Source of the DNA: VAXT01 sp035318925
Lineage (GTDB): Bacteria > Actinomycetota > Thermoleophilia > Gaiellales > Gaiellaceae
Direction of reading: 5' to 3'
DNA: 64,000 nucleotides
Assembly: GCA_035318925.1 (NCBI GenBank)
Contig: DATHDS010000002.1
Coordinates: forward strand, 6,427-70,426
The notes under the pieces are model-generated. The model did no database searches. It had not been told where the DNA came from and saw only the letters and a list, made by a program, of their open reading frames with translations. Every line of letters begins with the position of its first letter. The first letter of the stretch is position 1. Positions 44,346 to 53,192 of the stretch are shown piece after piece. The position numbers and the translations under genes were made by a program.

Positions 44346-45524
44346 ATGGCGATCATTGAGCAGATGACGACAGGCGGAGTCTCCTTCGAGCTGACCGCCG
44401 AGCAGCGCGACCTACGCGCGCTCGCGCACGAGTTCGCCGAGAAGGAGATCCGGCCGCGCGCCGCCGAGTACGACGAGCACTCGACGCATCCCGAGGACGT
44501 GATCGCGAAGGCGCACGAGCTCGGGCTGATGAACGTCCACATCCCGGAGGAGTTCGGCGGGCCCGGGCTCTCGATCTTCGACGGCATCCTCGTGGGCGAG
44601 GAGCTCTCCTGGGGTTGCTCCGGGATCACCGTCTCGATCATCGCGAACACGCTCGGCGCCGCTCCGGTCGTGCTCGCGGGCAGCGACGAGCAGAAGCGCG
44701 AGTGGCTGGCGCCGCTGATCGAGGTGCCGATCCTCTGCTCGTTCGCGCTGACCGAGCCGAATGCCGGCTCGGATGTCTCGGGCATCCAGACGACGGCGGT
44801 GCGGGACGGAGACGACTACGTCATCAACGGCTCGAAGATGTTCATCTCGAACGCCGGGCATGCGGCCTGGATGGTCATCTTCGCCTCAACCGACAAGAGC
44901 AAGGGCCATCGCGGGCTCTCGGCCTTCATCGTCCCGGCCGACGCCGAGGGCTTCACGGTCGAGAAGCACCTCGACAAGATGGGCCAGCGCGCAACGGACA
45001 CCTCGGCGGTTGCCTTCCAGGACGTCAGGGTGCCCGCTGCGAACCGGCTCGGCGAGGAAGGCGAAGGGTTCAAGATCGCGATGCGCACGCTCGACCACAC
45101 GCGGCCGGGCACGGCGATCGGCGCGGTCGGCGTTGCGCGCGCCGCGTACGAGCTCTCGGTCGACTACGCGCGCGAGCGGGTCCAGTTCGGCCAGCCGATC
45201 GCGATGAACCAGGGCGTGAACTTCCTGATCGCGGACATGGCCGCGGAGATCGAGGCGGCGCGGCTGCTCACCTGGCAGGCCGCGTGGCTCCTCGACCAGG
45301 GCCAGCGGGCGACGCTCCAGTCCTCGTTCGCGAAGCGGTTCGCCTCCGACACGGCGATGAAGGTGACGACGGACGCGGTCCAGATCTTCGGCGGCTACGG
45401 GTACATGAAGGAGTACCCCGTCGAGAAGCTGATGCGGGACGCGAAGCTCTTCCAGATCTACGAGGGCACGTCGCAGATCCAGAGGCTCGTCATCGCCCGC
45501 GAGATCTTCTTCCCCCGGGATTAG
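44346..45524 (+). CDS. Acyl-CoA dehydrogenase
   Basis: A second acyl-CoA dehydrogenase (392 residues), clearly a paralogue of its divergent neighbour. Signatures: CSFALTEPNAGSDVSGIQTT, the IFGGYGYMKEYPVEKLMRDA region and the catalytic Glu in FQIYEGTSQIQRLV. The ribosome site AGGAGAG precedes the ATG. Both are probably induced together when fatty acids are available. Chain-length preference cannot be read from the sequence. Confidence 0.94.
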   Translation: MAIIEQMTTGGVSFELTAEQRDLRALAHEFAEKEIRPRAAEYDEHSTHPEDVIAKAHELGLMNVHIPEEFGGPGLSIFDGILVGEELSWGCSGITVSIIANTLGAAPVVLAGSDEQKREWLAPLIEVPILCSFALTEPNAGSDVSGIQTTAVRDGDDYVINGSKMFISNAGHAAWMVIFASTDKSKGHRGLSAFIVPADAEGFTVEKHLDKMGQRATDTSAVAFQDVRVPAANRLGEEGEGFKIAMRTLDHTRPGTAIGAVGVARAAYELSVDYARERVQFGQPIAMNQGVNFLIADMAAEIEAARLLTWQAAWLLDQGQRATLQSSFAKRFASDTAMKVTTDAVQIFGGYGYMKEYPVEKLMRDAKLFQIYEGTSQIQRLVIAREIFFPRD

Positions 45525-45574
45525 TCGCGTTACGAAATCCGGCTGGTCCGGTAAGTACACTGACGGTCTTGTCG

Positions 45575-47428
45575 GTGCGGGTCGCTCATCTTCCCCGCGC
45601 CCGTCGGCGTAGGCGTGCCCGGGTGCGGCTTCTTTGGCAGTGGAGCCTGTTCCTTGCCGCGGTCCTGGTCCTGGGCGCAACGACGCTCGGGCTGGCCTTC
45701 GCGGGCTCGCCGAAGCGGTTGCCGGCGGGGTCCGAGATCGCCGGCGTCGACGTCTCCGGCCTGACGCCCGGCACCGCTCGGGCGATGCTCAAGCGGCGCT
45801 CGCGCGAGCTCGGCGCCGTGCCGGTCGTCTTCACGGCGAACGGCAAGCGCTGGCGCGTGAAGCCCGACGCCGTCGTCGCCGAGGTCGACTGGGCGGCAGC
45901 AGTCGAGGCCGCGCGGCAGCAGGGAGAGGGCTTCGGGCCGTTCCGCGGCCTGAAGCGTCTCGGCGTCCGGGTCTTCGGCGGGGACGTTGCGCCGAGGGCG
46001 AACGTCTACCAGAGCGCAATCAACTCCTACCTGACGGGTTTCGCGAAGGCCGTCGACCGCCCCCGGGTCGAGCCGTCCCTCCGGCTGCGCGGGCTCCAGC
46101 CCGAGGTCGTCCCCGGCCACGCGGGCACCGTCCTGGACCGGCGCGAGGCGCAGCGAGTCTTCGTTCGCGGGCTGACCGGGCTCTCGCGCGATCCAATCGC
46201 GCTGCCGCTGCGAGCCGATCGCCCTCACCTCGCCACAATCGATCTTGCCGGCGCCAAGGTGAAGGCCGAGACGGCGTTGTCGGCTTCCGTCGACCTTTCC
46301 TACGGCGCCGGCAGCTGGCACCTGACGCGCGTGAAGATCGCACGCCTGCTGGCCCTGCCGCGGAACGGCTCGACCGAGCTCGAGCTGGCCGGCCCGGTCG
46401 CGACCCACTTCTTCGCCAATCTCAGGAAACGTGTCGAGCACCCGCCAAGGGACGCGACTTTCCGGGTCGGCGCGGGGAACATCGTTCGAGTCGTCCCCGC
46501 CGAGGCTGGCCGAACCCTCGATGTCGAGGCCACGACGCGCAACTTGCTCGCCGCGATGCTCTCGACCTCGAATCGGCGCGCAGACCTGCGCACCATCGCG
46601 GCTGCCCCCGACCGCACGACGCGCGAGGCGAGGGCGATGGGGATCACGGGGCTCGTGGGCGCGTACGAGACGTTCTACGGAGGCGTTCCGAACCGCATCC
46701 ACAACGTCCAGCTGGTCTCGCACCTGATCGACAACCACTTCATCGCGCCGGGCGCTGAGTTCTCGTTCAACGGGACGACCGGCGAGCGTACGCCGGACAA
46801 GGGGTTCCTCGAGGCGCCGGTGATCATCAACGGCGAGCTGAAGACCGGCCTCGGCGGTGGAATCTGCCAGGTGTCGACGACGACGTTCAACGCCGCCTAC
46901 GAAGCCGGGCTGCCGATCACCGACCGCACGAACCACGCGCTCTACATCAGCCACTACCCGCTTGGGCGCGACGCGACGGTCAACTATCCCGACACCGATC
47001 TCAAGTTCGTCAACGACACCGATCACTGGCTCTGGCTGCGCACCTTCGTCGGCTCGTCCTCGCTGACCGTGGCCCTCTACGGGACTCCACAGCACCGGCG
47101 CATCGTCAGCGATGTCTCCCCGCTGGTCGTCACCGGCGCGCCGCCGGTCAAGAGGGTGCGTGATCCGAATCTCCTCGTCGGCCAGACCTCGCTCGAGGAG
47201 TCCGGGTCGCCCTCGCTCTCGACGAACGTTCGCCGTCGCGTCTACACCGCGGGCGGCAAGCTGCTCTACGACCACACGTGGTACTCGTCCTATCGGGCCG
47301 AGCCCCGCGTGATCCGCGTCGGAACGAAGCCCAAGCCGGAGCCGCCGGCCAAGAAGAAGAAGAAGGGTGCGCCACCCCCTCCGCCCCCGCCCGGGCCGCC
47401 TCCGCCCACCTCGCCTCCGACCCCTTAG
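45575..47428 (+). CDS. VanW-family cell-envelope protein
   Basis: A protein of about 617 residues. Basic N-terminus, then a membrane segment (WSLFLAAVLVLGATTLGLAF), then YoaR-like domains (IAGVDVSGLTPGTARAML) of the peptidoglycan-binding-4 type. A VanW domain follows (about 370-540), with PGAEFSFNGTTGERTPDKGF, GGGICQVSTTTFNAAYEAGL and ISHYPLGRDATVNYPDTDL. A Lys/Pro-rich tail ends it. VanW accompanies some vancomycin clusters but its biochemistry is unknown. TACACT at 45556 suggests an almost leaderless start; a TTG at 45569 is an alternative. The stop overlaps the convergent thioesterase. Confidence 0.88.
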   Translation: MRVAHLPRARRRRRARVRLLWQWSLFLAAVLVLGATTLGLAFAGSPKRLPAGSEIAGVDVSGLTPGTARAMLKRRSRELGAVPVVFTANGKRWRVKPDAVVAEVDWAAAVEAARQQGEGFGPFRGLKRLGVRVFGGDVAPRANVYQSAINSYLTGFAKAVDRPRVEPSLRLRGLQPEVVPGHAGTVLDRREAQRVFVRGLTGLSRDPIALPLRADRPHLATIDLAGAKVKAETALSASVDLSYGAGSWHLTRVKIARLLALPRNGSTELELAGPVATHFFANLRKRVEHPPRDATFRVGAGNIVRVVPAEAGRTLDVEATTRNLLAAMLSTSNRRADLRTIAAAPDRTTREARAMGITGLVGAYETFYGGVPNRIHNVQLVSHLIDNHFIAPGAEFSFNGTTGERTPDKGFLEAPVIINGELKTGLGGGICQVSTTTFNAAYEAGLPITDRTNHALYISHYPLGRDATVNYPDTDLKFVNDTDHWLWLRTFVGSSSLTVALYGTPQHRRIVSDVSPLVVTGAPPVKRVRDPNLLVGQTSLEESGSPSLSTNVRRRVYTAGGKLLYDHTWYSSYRAEPRVIRVGTKPKPEPPAKKKKKGAPPPPPPPGPPPPTSPPTP

Positions 47429-47850
47429 GACTCAGCCTCCGCGATCGCGTCCGCGAGCCAGGCGGGCACGCGTGTGGGTCGATGCTCGCCGACCGAGACG
47501 CATGCGTGCGTCGTCCAGCCCTCCGCGATCGGCTCCCCGTCGCGCTCGACCGCGTAGTCGAAGCGGAAGCGGGCTCCTCGTACGTCGCTACAGCGGGAGC
47601 GGATCGTGAGCCGGTCGTCGAAGCGCGCGGCCGAGACATAACGCGCGTAGGCCTCCAGGGTCAGGGCGTCGACCCCTTCGCTCCGCAGGGCGAGGTAACC
47701 GCCCCGGAACCGCCGCAGGTACTCGATCCGCGTCGCCTCGAACCAGACGAGGTAGGCCGCGTGATGGGCGATGCCCTGCGCGTCGGTTTCGGCGAAGCGG
47801 ACGGTGACATCGTTTGTGAATTTGAAGTCGCTCACCGCGAGGCGAAGCAT
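47425..47850 (-). CDS. Acyl-CoA thioesterase (YbgC/4HBT hotdog family)
   Basis: A 141-residue single hotdog-fold thioesterase. The family signature VRFAETDAQGIAHHAAYLVW includes the catalytic Asp, and YLRRFRGGYLALRSEGVDAL follows. It cleaves short or medium acyl-CoA thioesters in relatives. ATG at 47850; a GTG five codons later (47835) is possible. Convergent with vanW by 4 nt. Confidence 0.85.
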   Translation of the reverse strand: MLRLAVSDFKFTNDVTVRFAETDAQGIAHHAAYLVWFEATRIEYLRRFRGGYLALRSEGVDALTLEAYARYVSAARFDDRLTIRSRCSDVRGARFRFDYAVERDGEPIAEGWTTHACVSVGEHRPTRVPAWLADAIAEAES

Positions 47851-47960
47851 CGCAGCCGCAGTCGTTTGACAGGGTCTGACCCTGGGTATAGAAACGACAA
47901 TCCGCGGCCTGTCTCAGGTCGATGTAACGGTGCCCTCTGGGGGTGCGGAAGGGAGAGAGG

Positions 47961-49541
47961 ATGAGGAAGGTAATTGCGATTGGGCTCGCCGTCTTGGCGA
48001 CCCTCGTCATCGGCACGTTTGCGGGAGCTGCTCGCGCAGCGAGCAACTTCGATTGCGACGAGGCGTGGTCGCTGTGCGCCGAGCCGTCCGACTCGATCGG
48101 CTACAACGGCACGTATACGGGTCACGACGAGCCGTCGCTGCTTTTCTATTCGGCGACGGCGGGCTCGGGGAACTCCAGTATCTACCAGCTGACGCTGCCC
48201 GACGAGTCGAGGACGCTGCCGAACCAGCAGGGCACCGGAGGCACGTGGAACTTCCAGCTCCACCCGGCGTTCTGGCTCGGGATGGCGCTCTGCGACAACC
48301 AGTCGGCGCCGGAGTTCACGCACGATCCGTGTGTCGCCGACAGCGACACGAACATCAAGGACGGCGAGGACCCAAGCCAGGCGGATTACATCGGCAAGCA
48401 CGCAGGGACTGCGTTCCTCGAGCTCCAGTTCTACCCACCGGGCTGGGCGCCGTGGCCGCCGGGAGTGAGCTGCGACGCGCACAAGTGGTGCGCGGCAATG
48501 GCGATGTTCAGCTTCAACCGAAACCAGAACACCGGCGAGAACAACAATGGCGATTGTCTCGGAAGGGTCGGCATCGAGCCGGTCAACTTCGCTTTCATCA
48601 CGCTGTCCGGCACTCCCCACGCGCCTCCGAGCCCACTTGGCGCGACCGGGGACACGTTCACGCCGCACAGCTCGTCGGACCTGTTCATGAACGCAAACGA
48701 CAAGCTCGTGGTCGACATGCACGATTCCGGTGCGGGCCTGGTCACGGTCATCCACGACCTGACGACGGGTTCCGTCGGGTCGATGACGGCGAGTGCCGCC
48801 AACGGGTTCGCCCAGGTGAACTACGACCCGAGCGCCTCGACGTGCACCGAGAATCCGTACGGGTTCCACCCGATGTACTCGACGTCGAGTGAGCACACTC
48901 GCGTCCCCTGGGCGGCACACTCGTACAACGTCGCGTTCTCGGACGAGATCGGGCACTTCGAGTACTGCAACAGCGTTCCCGTCGAGGGCGATGTCTGCGC
49001 CGATCCGGGCGCAAACGACGACGATGTGCCGTGCTTCAGCTCGGCCTTCTCCCTGCTCGTGCGGATCGGAGGCTGCATCGGAACCGACAATGACTTCGAT
49101 GGGGTCCCCTACCAGCCGGTGTGGCCGGGGACGAACCGCAATCACGGCCAGGACACGAAGTTCCACGCGGACCCGGTCGTGTTCTCGAGCCCGCTCTTCA
49201 ACGGCACGCAAAGCTACAACCGCGTTGCCTTCGAAGCCGATCTGCCGCGAATCGAGGCGGCAGACTTCGGCGGTCAGTGCGACCGGAACACGGGCGAGAA
49301 CTGTGTCAACCCGCCGCCCGGCGCGAACTTCTATCCGATCTACTCGACGAGTAGGCCTAATCACAACTCATGCTTCTGGCAGATCGGCGGGCCGTACAAC
49401 CCGCACACGACGAACACCTTCGGCGGGAACTCGACCGCGGAGTTCGGGCCGCTTCTTCTGAGCCTGTACCCGAACGTCGGCTTCGTGCCGCTCCACCGCT
49501 ACAACAACTTCCGGCAGATCCTGAGCACGAATCCGTGCTAG
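47961..49541 (+). CDS. Large secreted protein of unknown function
   Basis: A 526-residue protein from the ATG at 47961 (GGGAGAGAGG upstream). Signal peptide MRKVIAIGLAVLATLVIGTF. The mature region is rich in Asn, Tyr, Trp and Gly, has about 20 cysteines, and contains blocks such as CDEAWSLCAEPSDSIGYNGT and FDGVPYQPVWPGTNRN. Low Lys content and many Cys suggest a disulfide-stabilised extracellular protein. No known catalytic signature is recognised. The gene stands alone and is followed by a terminator. Confidence 0.75.
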   Translation: MRKVIAIGLAVLATLVIGTFAGAARAASNFDCDEAWSLCAEPSDSIGYNGTYTGHDEPSLLFYSATAGSGNSSIYQLTLPDESRTLPNQQGTGGTWNFQLHPAFWLGMALCDNQSAPEFTHDPCVADSDTNIKDGEDPSQADYIGKHAGTAFLELQFYPPGWAPWPPGVSCDAHKWCAAMAMFSFNRNQNTGENNNGDCLGRVGIEPVNFAFITLSGTPHAPPSPLGATGDTFTPHSSSDLFMNANDKLVVDMHDSGAGLVTVIHDLTTGSVGSMTASAANGFAQVNYDPSASTCTENPYGFHPMYSTSSEHTRVPWAAHSYNVAFSDEIGHFEYCNSVPVEGDVCADPGANDDDVPCFSSAFSLLVRIGGCIGTDNDFDGVPYQPVWPGTNRNHGQDTKFHADPVVFSSPLFNGTQSYNRVAFEADLPRIEAADFGGQCDRNTGENCVNPPPGANFYPIYSTSRPNHNSCFWQIGGPYNPHTTNTFGGNSTAEFGPLLLSLYPNVGFVPLHRYNNFRQILSTNPC

Positions 49542-49568
49542 CGAGGGGCTGACCGACGAGTTGACATC

Positions 49569-49594
49569 GAGGGGCGTCCTCCGGGGCGCCCCTC
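49569..49594 (+). terminator. Terminator hairpin between convergent genes
   Basis: GAGGGGCG and CGCCCCTC pair across a 10-nt loop, 28 nt after the stop of the large secreted gene and before the end of the minus-strand zinc-ribbon-like gene. Probably works in both directions. Confidence 0.65.
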
Positions 49595-49608
49595 TCCCTC
49601 TCCGGGAA

Positions 49609-49767
49609 CTACGCCGCGGCTCGGCGCAGTAGGCGCTCGTCCAGCACTTCCCGGCAGGACGAGCACACCTTGCGCTCGACCTCGTACGGGACGCCGGCCC
49701 GCTGACGAAGGACGTGTTTCGTCTCCTCCGTGTGGCGATGCGACTTCTTCTGACTCATCTCATCCAT
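49609..49767 (-). CDS. Small protein with CxxC pair
   Basis: A 52-residue protein, MDEMSQKKSHRHTEETKHVL, with one CSSC motif near residue 36 and a basic C-terminus (DERLLRRAAA). Half a zinc ribbon; it could bind zinc as a dimer. TAGCCT lies 7 nt before the ATG at 49767 with TTGTAC 16 bp further upstream, so it is probably leaderless. An ATG three codons later is an alternative. Function unknown. The 175-bp gap to the next plus-strand gene holds only promoters. Confidence 0.7.
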   Translation of the reverse strand: MDEMSQKKSHRHTEETKHVLRQRAGVPYEVERKVCSSCREVLDERLLRRAAA

Positions 49768-49942
49768 TGCTCTCAGGCTAGCTTGCACATCGGTGGGTAC
49801 AACCCCAAAGCGGTGACGGTTCGGTGAACACTTGGCCAACATTCCGACGCTTCATTTGTCGGCTAGTTAGTGAAGAAGGATTAGCGGCGGCGTTTCGGCG
49901 GTAAGGTGTTCGAGAGAGACCAGCGACGAAAGGCACGGCAAA

Positions 49943-50281
49943 ATGGCTCAACAAAAAGACAAAGACCTGCTGAGCCGGCTCGCGGATCGCGGGGAGCAAG
50001 TCGTCGGCCGGATCACCGATCTTCCCGGCGCGAAGAACCTGCTCGACCGGACGACCCAGCTCGCCAAGAGCCTGGACGAGGTCCAGAAGCGCGTCCGCAG
50101 CCTGGGCCCGCTCGAGAAGAGGGTCGCGTCGATCGAGAAGCGCCTCGAGAAGCTCGAGGGCAAGGGCACGACCCGCAAGCGCACGGCGACCCGGCGCACG
50201 ACGTCCTCGAGAGCGTCGACGGCCAAGCGCTCCGCGACGCCGAGGCGGACGCCCCGACGGCGCCCGCCCGGCTCCAGCTAG
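49943..50281 (+). CDS. Coiled-coil protein with basic tail
   Basis: A 112-residue protein. Residues about 1-75 are helical with heptads (LDEVQKRVRSLGPLEKRVAS, then IEKRLEKLEG). The last 40 residues are Arg/Thr/Ser/Pro-rich (RKRTATRRTTSSRASTAKRS), like histone H1-type tails. DNA or polyanion binding is possible; no family is recognised. TAAGGT at 49902 may be its -10. It overlaps the convergent propeller gene by 4 nt. Confidence 0.7.
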   Translation: MAQQKDKDLLSRLADRGEQVVGRITDLPGAKNLLDRTTQLAKSLDEVQKRVRSLGPLEKRVASIEKRLEKLEGKGTTRKRTATRRTTSSRASTAKRSATPRRTPRRRPPGSS

Positions 50282-52212
50282 CGGCCGACCAGACGGGCCA
50301 CATACAGACCGCCGGAGGTTTCGTTGTACGAAACGCGCTCCGGCACGTCGTAGCGCGTGTAGACGACCCAGCCTCCTGGCCCGGCGAAGGCTTCGCCGTC
50401 AGCGTTACCCTCCCGCAACAGCGTGGACTGGCGCCGCAGCCTCGGGTCGACGGCGACGAGCGCTTCGAGGCCTGCGACAGCCGTGCCCGTCGGCTGCGCA
50501 TACACAAAGAGCACCTTCGAGTCGCGACTCCAGGTGGCGCCGTGACCACCGGGGCTGGCGTTCACGTCTCCAGTGCGGTTGTAGAGGAGGTCGAATGTGT
50601 GGTAGGCCCAGATCGAATCCGTCTTCCGCGTGCACTGCTCGGCCCACTGCAAGACGAAGCGGGTTCCATCCGGAGCCCAGGAGCGGGGCAGGACGAACAT
50701 GTGCCCGCTCAGGCGCCGACGCTGCCCCGACCTGCGGTCGAGGAGAAATGTCTCGCAGCGCCGGTCGTACAGCAACCGCCGTCCGTGAGAGCTGATCGCC
50801 CAGCGCGCGACGCGGGGCATTCCCGGAACGGCGTGGGGCGGTCGGCCCGGACGCACGATCTTCAGCCGCCCGAGATCGGAAAAGGCGACCCGACCGTCAG
50901 CGAGCCAGGCGAACTCGCCCCAGCCCGAGGTGGCGACGAGGGCTCGCTGCCCGGTGGCCAAGTCGAGTGACAGCAGCCGAGCCCAGCGGCGATAGAGGAG
51001 CCGCTTGCCGTCGGGAGAGAAGAGCGCCTGAGGATCCTGCCCCGACGGCGGTGCAGGGGCCACGAACCGCAGCTCGTTCGTGCGCAGGTCGAGGAGGCTC
51101 AGGGAGCCCCGCCAGAAGAGTGCGAGCAGCGAGCCGTCCGGTGAGAGATCGGCCACGCTTGGGCGGTCTTCCAGCGAGGTGAACCGCCTGAGGAGGCGGA
51201 CGTCGGTCAGGCGAGCATGCCCTGCGGCGAGCTTTGTCGAATACGTTCGGATGAGCCGCTGCTTGGCGGACGCGGGCGGTGCCGGCTTGGCGGGGCTCGA
51301 GTGGCCGGGCTGCCACTCGAAGTCGTGGATGTACTCGAGCTCGACCAGGCGCCGGCTCGGGCCGCCCGCAGCAGGGACGACGTAGAGGTCGCTCAAGCCG
51401 TCGTCGTCCCCATCGGCCACATACGCGAGAAACCGTCCGTCCGGAGACCATTTGGGGCCCTCGCCGCTCCAGTGAGGTGCGATCGCCACGCGGTGCTCGC
51501 CCGACCCATCCGCTCGCATCACCCTGATCTCGGGTGGGGGGAGACCGCGATCGAGCGTGAACGCCAGCCGGCTCCCGTCGAGCGACCACACCTGGTTGGA
51601 CTCGACGACAGGGGAGGGCCCCACGGAGCGGGAGCGGCTGACGTTGACGGCTTCGCTCCGGCTGGCGCCGACGAAGATTTGCGTGTCCCCATGCCGGTCT
51701 CTCCGGCGGAAGGCAACTTGCCGACCGTCCGGAGAGCGCACTCCTTCACGGACGTACTCGACGCGAACCCGCCGGAGCCGGCCGCCCCGCTCTGCGTCCA
51801 CGACGCTCGTCTCGAGCCGGTACAACGCGTACCGGGCGACCCCGATCCTCTTCGCCGAGGCCCAGCGCAGCTGAACCTGCGAGGAGGGCAGGTATGCGAG
51901 GCGCTTGGCACGCGCCCCTGACGAGTCCATGACGAGCAGGGCCGCGTTATGTCCCTCGGGGACCCGATCCGTCGCGACCGCCAGGCGTGAGCCGTCCGGG
52001 GACCAGACCACCCGCTCGGCTCCCCAGTTCCGAGCGCGGGTGAGTTGGCGCAGACCGTTGCCGTCCGCCCCGATCGTGAAGAGGTACCCATCCTCGCCGC
52101 CGACGAACACGAGCCGGCTCGACCGGCCGGAACGGCTCGGCGTGCCATGCCCCAGGCATCCCGTTCCGAGAACAGTGAGGCACGCCAGGGCCGCGACCGC
52201 GAGACCCCGCAT
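50278..52212 (-). CDS. Exported TolB-like double beta-propeller protein
   Basis: About 644 residues from the ATG at 52212 (MRGLAVAALACLTVLGTGCL). The segment ends in a Cys that might be a lipid anchor, although the lipobox is imperfect. Two arrays of WD40/TolB-type blades follow: VVWSPDGSRLAVA, PKWSPDGRFLAYVAD and VWSLDGSRLAF in the first, and VADLSPDGSLLALFW, ALFSPDGKRLLYR and RSWAPDGTRFVLQW in the second. Such proteins act as interaction platforms in the envelope. A longer start at 52239 is less likely. The partner is unknown. Confidence 0.8.
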   Translation of the reverse strand: MRGLAVAALACLTVLGTGCLGHGTPSRSGRSSRLVFVGGEDGYLFTIGADGNGLRQLTRARNWGAERVVWSPDGSRLAVATDRVPEGHNAALLVMDSSGARAKRLAYLPSSQVQLRWASAKRIGVARYALYRLETSVVDAERGGRLRRVRVEYVREGVRSPDGRQVAFRRRDRHGDTQIFVGASRSEAVNVSRSRSVGPSPVVESNQVWSLDGSRLAFTLDRGLPPPEIRVMRADGSGEHRVAIAPHWSGEGPKWSPDGRFLAYVADGDDDGLSDLYVVPAAGGPSRRLVELEYIHDFEWQPGHSSPAKPAPPASAKQRLIRTYSTKLAAGHARLTDVRLLRRFTSLEDRPSVADLSPDGSLLALFWRGSLSLLDLRTNELRFVAPAPPSGQDPQALFSPDGKRLLYRRWARLLSLDLATGQRALVATSGWGEFAWLADGRVAFSDLGRLKIVRPGRPPHAVPGMPRVARWAISSHGRRLLYDRRCETFLLDRRSGQRRRLSGHMFVLPRSWAPDGTRFVLQWAEQCTRKTDSIWAYHTFDLLYNRTGDVNASPGGHGATWSRDSKVLFVYAQPTGTAVAGLEALVAVDPRLRRQSTLLREGNADGEAFAGPGGWVVYTRYDVPERVSYNETSGGLYVARLVGR

Positions 52213-52286
52213 GCCGGCATGGTAAGCGCGAGGCGCCACCTGGGCTAGCCTCGACGCCGGCGGTATAGGAACGGTTCAGAGCCGCT

Positions 52287-53192
52287 CTAGGGGACCCTGA
52301 GCCGCAAGGCCTGCGGCACGACCTCGAAAGTTGCTGGCGTCGTTCCGGGCTGCTCGCCGTCGAGCTGGACGGGCAGGGCGATCGGCGCGTCGATCGAGAC
52401 TCTGGCGCCGCGGAGCAGCTCGGCCTTTGGGTGGGGGAGATGCGTGCCGCGGTAGATCTTCGGTAGCGTCCTGACGAGGTCCCGCTTCGAGATATCGCCG
52501 ATCAGGAGGACATCGAAGAGCCCGTCGCCCGGGTCGGCCTCGGGAGTGATCTTCATGCCCCCTCCGAGGTAGCGGCCGTTCGCCACCATGACGTCGTACA
52601 TCGCTCCGCTCCGCTCCTCGCCGTCGACCGAGACCGTCATCTGTGCGTTGCGCCACCGGGCAAAGACGGCAAAGGTGCTCCAGGCGTAGCTGAGCTTCCC
52701 GCCGAGCGCCTTGCCGGTCTCGTTCACCCGCTTGGCGATGGCGCCGCTCATGCCCGCGCTCGCGATGTTGGCGAACCACGTCGTGTCCTCCGGCCCCGCC
52801 CAGGTCCGGAAGGTCGCCCGGCCGAGGTCGACGACGCGAGTGCTCCCGCTGCGGGCGACGTCGAGGGCCTCCTCGGTGCCGCGCGGGATGCCGAACGTGC
52901 GGACGAAGTCGCCCCCGGTGCCGCGGTGGACGATTGCGAGCTCGACGCCCTCGAGGCCCGCGATGCCGTTCACGACCTCGTTCACGGTTCCGTCCCCGCC
53001 GACCGCGACGAGCAGGCGTGCGCCTCCCGCGGCGGCCTCCCTGGCGAGGTCGACGAGATGGCTCGGTCGCTCGGAGAGGAAGGTGTCGCCGCTCAGGCCG
53101 CGCTCGGCCGCGAGGCGCGCGATCTCCGGCCAGCGCTTGCCGGTCGCGCCGTTGTCGGCCGCCGGGTTGACGAGGAAGGCGGTCTCGCTAAT
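52287..53192 (-). CDS. Diacylglycerol kinase-family lipid kinase with apparent ATT start
   Basis: The family hallmarks are FLVNPAADNGATGKRWPEIA at the N-terminus, the ATP motif VAVGGDGTVNEVVNGIAG, and GGGMKITPEADPGDGLFDVL (metal and second lobe). The frame has a TGA 24 nt before the ATT at 53192 and no ATG, GTG or TTG between them. The next GTG (52985) would delete the N-terminal lobe and the GGDGT motif. The ATT sits in CATTAG, overlapping the stop of deoD. An AUU start with translational coupling gives 301 residues, the normal length. A sequencing error is the alternative. Confidence 0.82.
   Translation of the reverse strand: MSETAFLVNPAADNGATGKRWPEIARLAAERGLSGDTFLSERPSHLVDLAREAAAGGARLLVAVGGDGTVNEVVNGIAGLEGVELAIVHRGTGGDFVRTFGIPRGTEEALDVARSGSTRVVDLGRATFRTWAGPEDTTWFANIASAGMSGAIAKRVNETGKALGGKLSYAWSTFAVFARWRNAQMTVSVDGEERSGAMYDVMVANGRYLGGGMKITPEADPGDGLFDVLLIGDISKRDLVRTLPKIYRGTHLPHPKAELLRGARVSIDAPIALPVQLDGEQPGTTPATFEVVPQALRLRVP

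Noticed and set aside
52287..52985. Lipid kinase starting at the GTG 52985
   Set aside because: It would remove the N-terminal lobe and the GGDGT ATP motif, while the same frame upstream encodes both.
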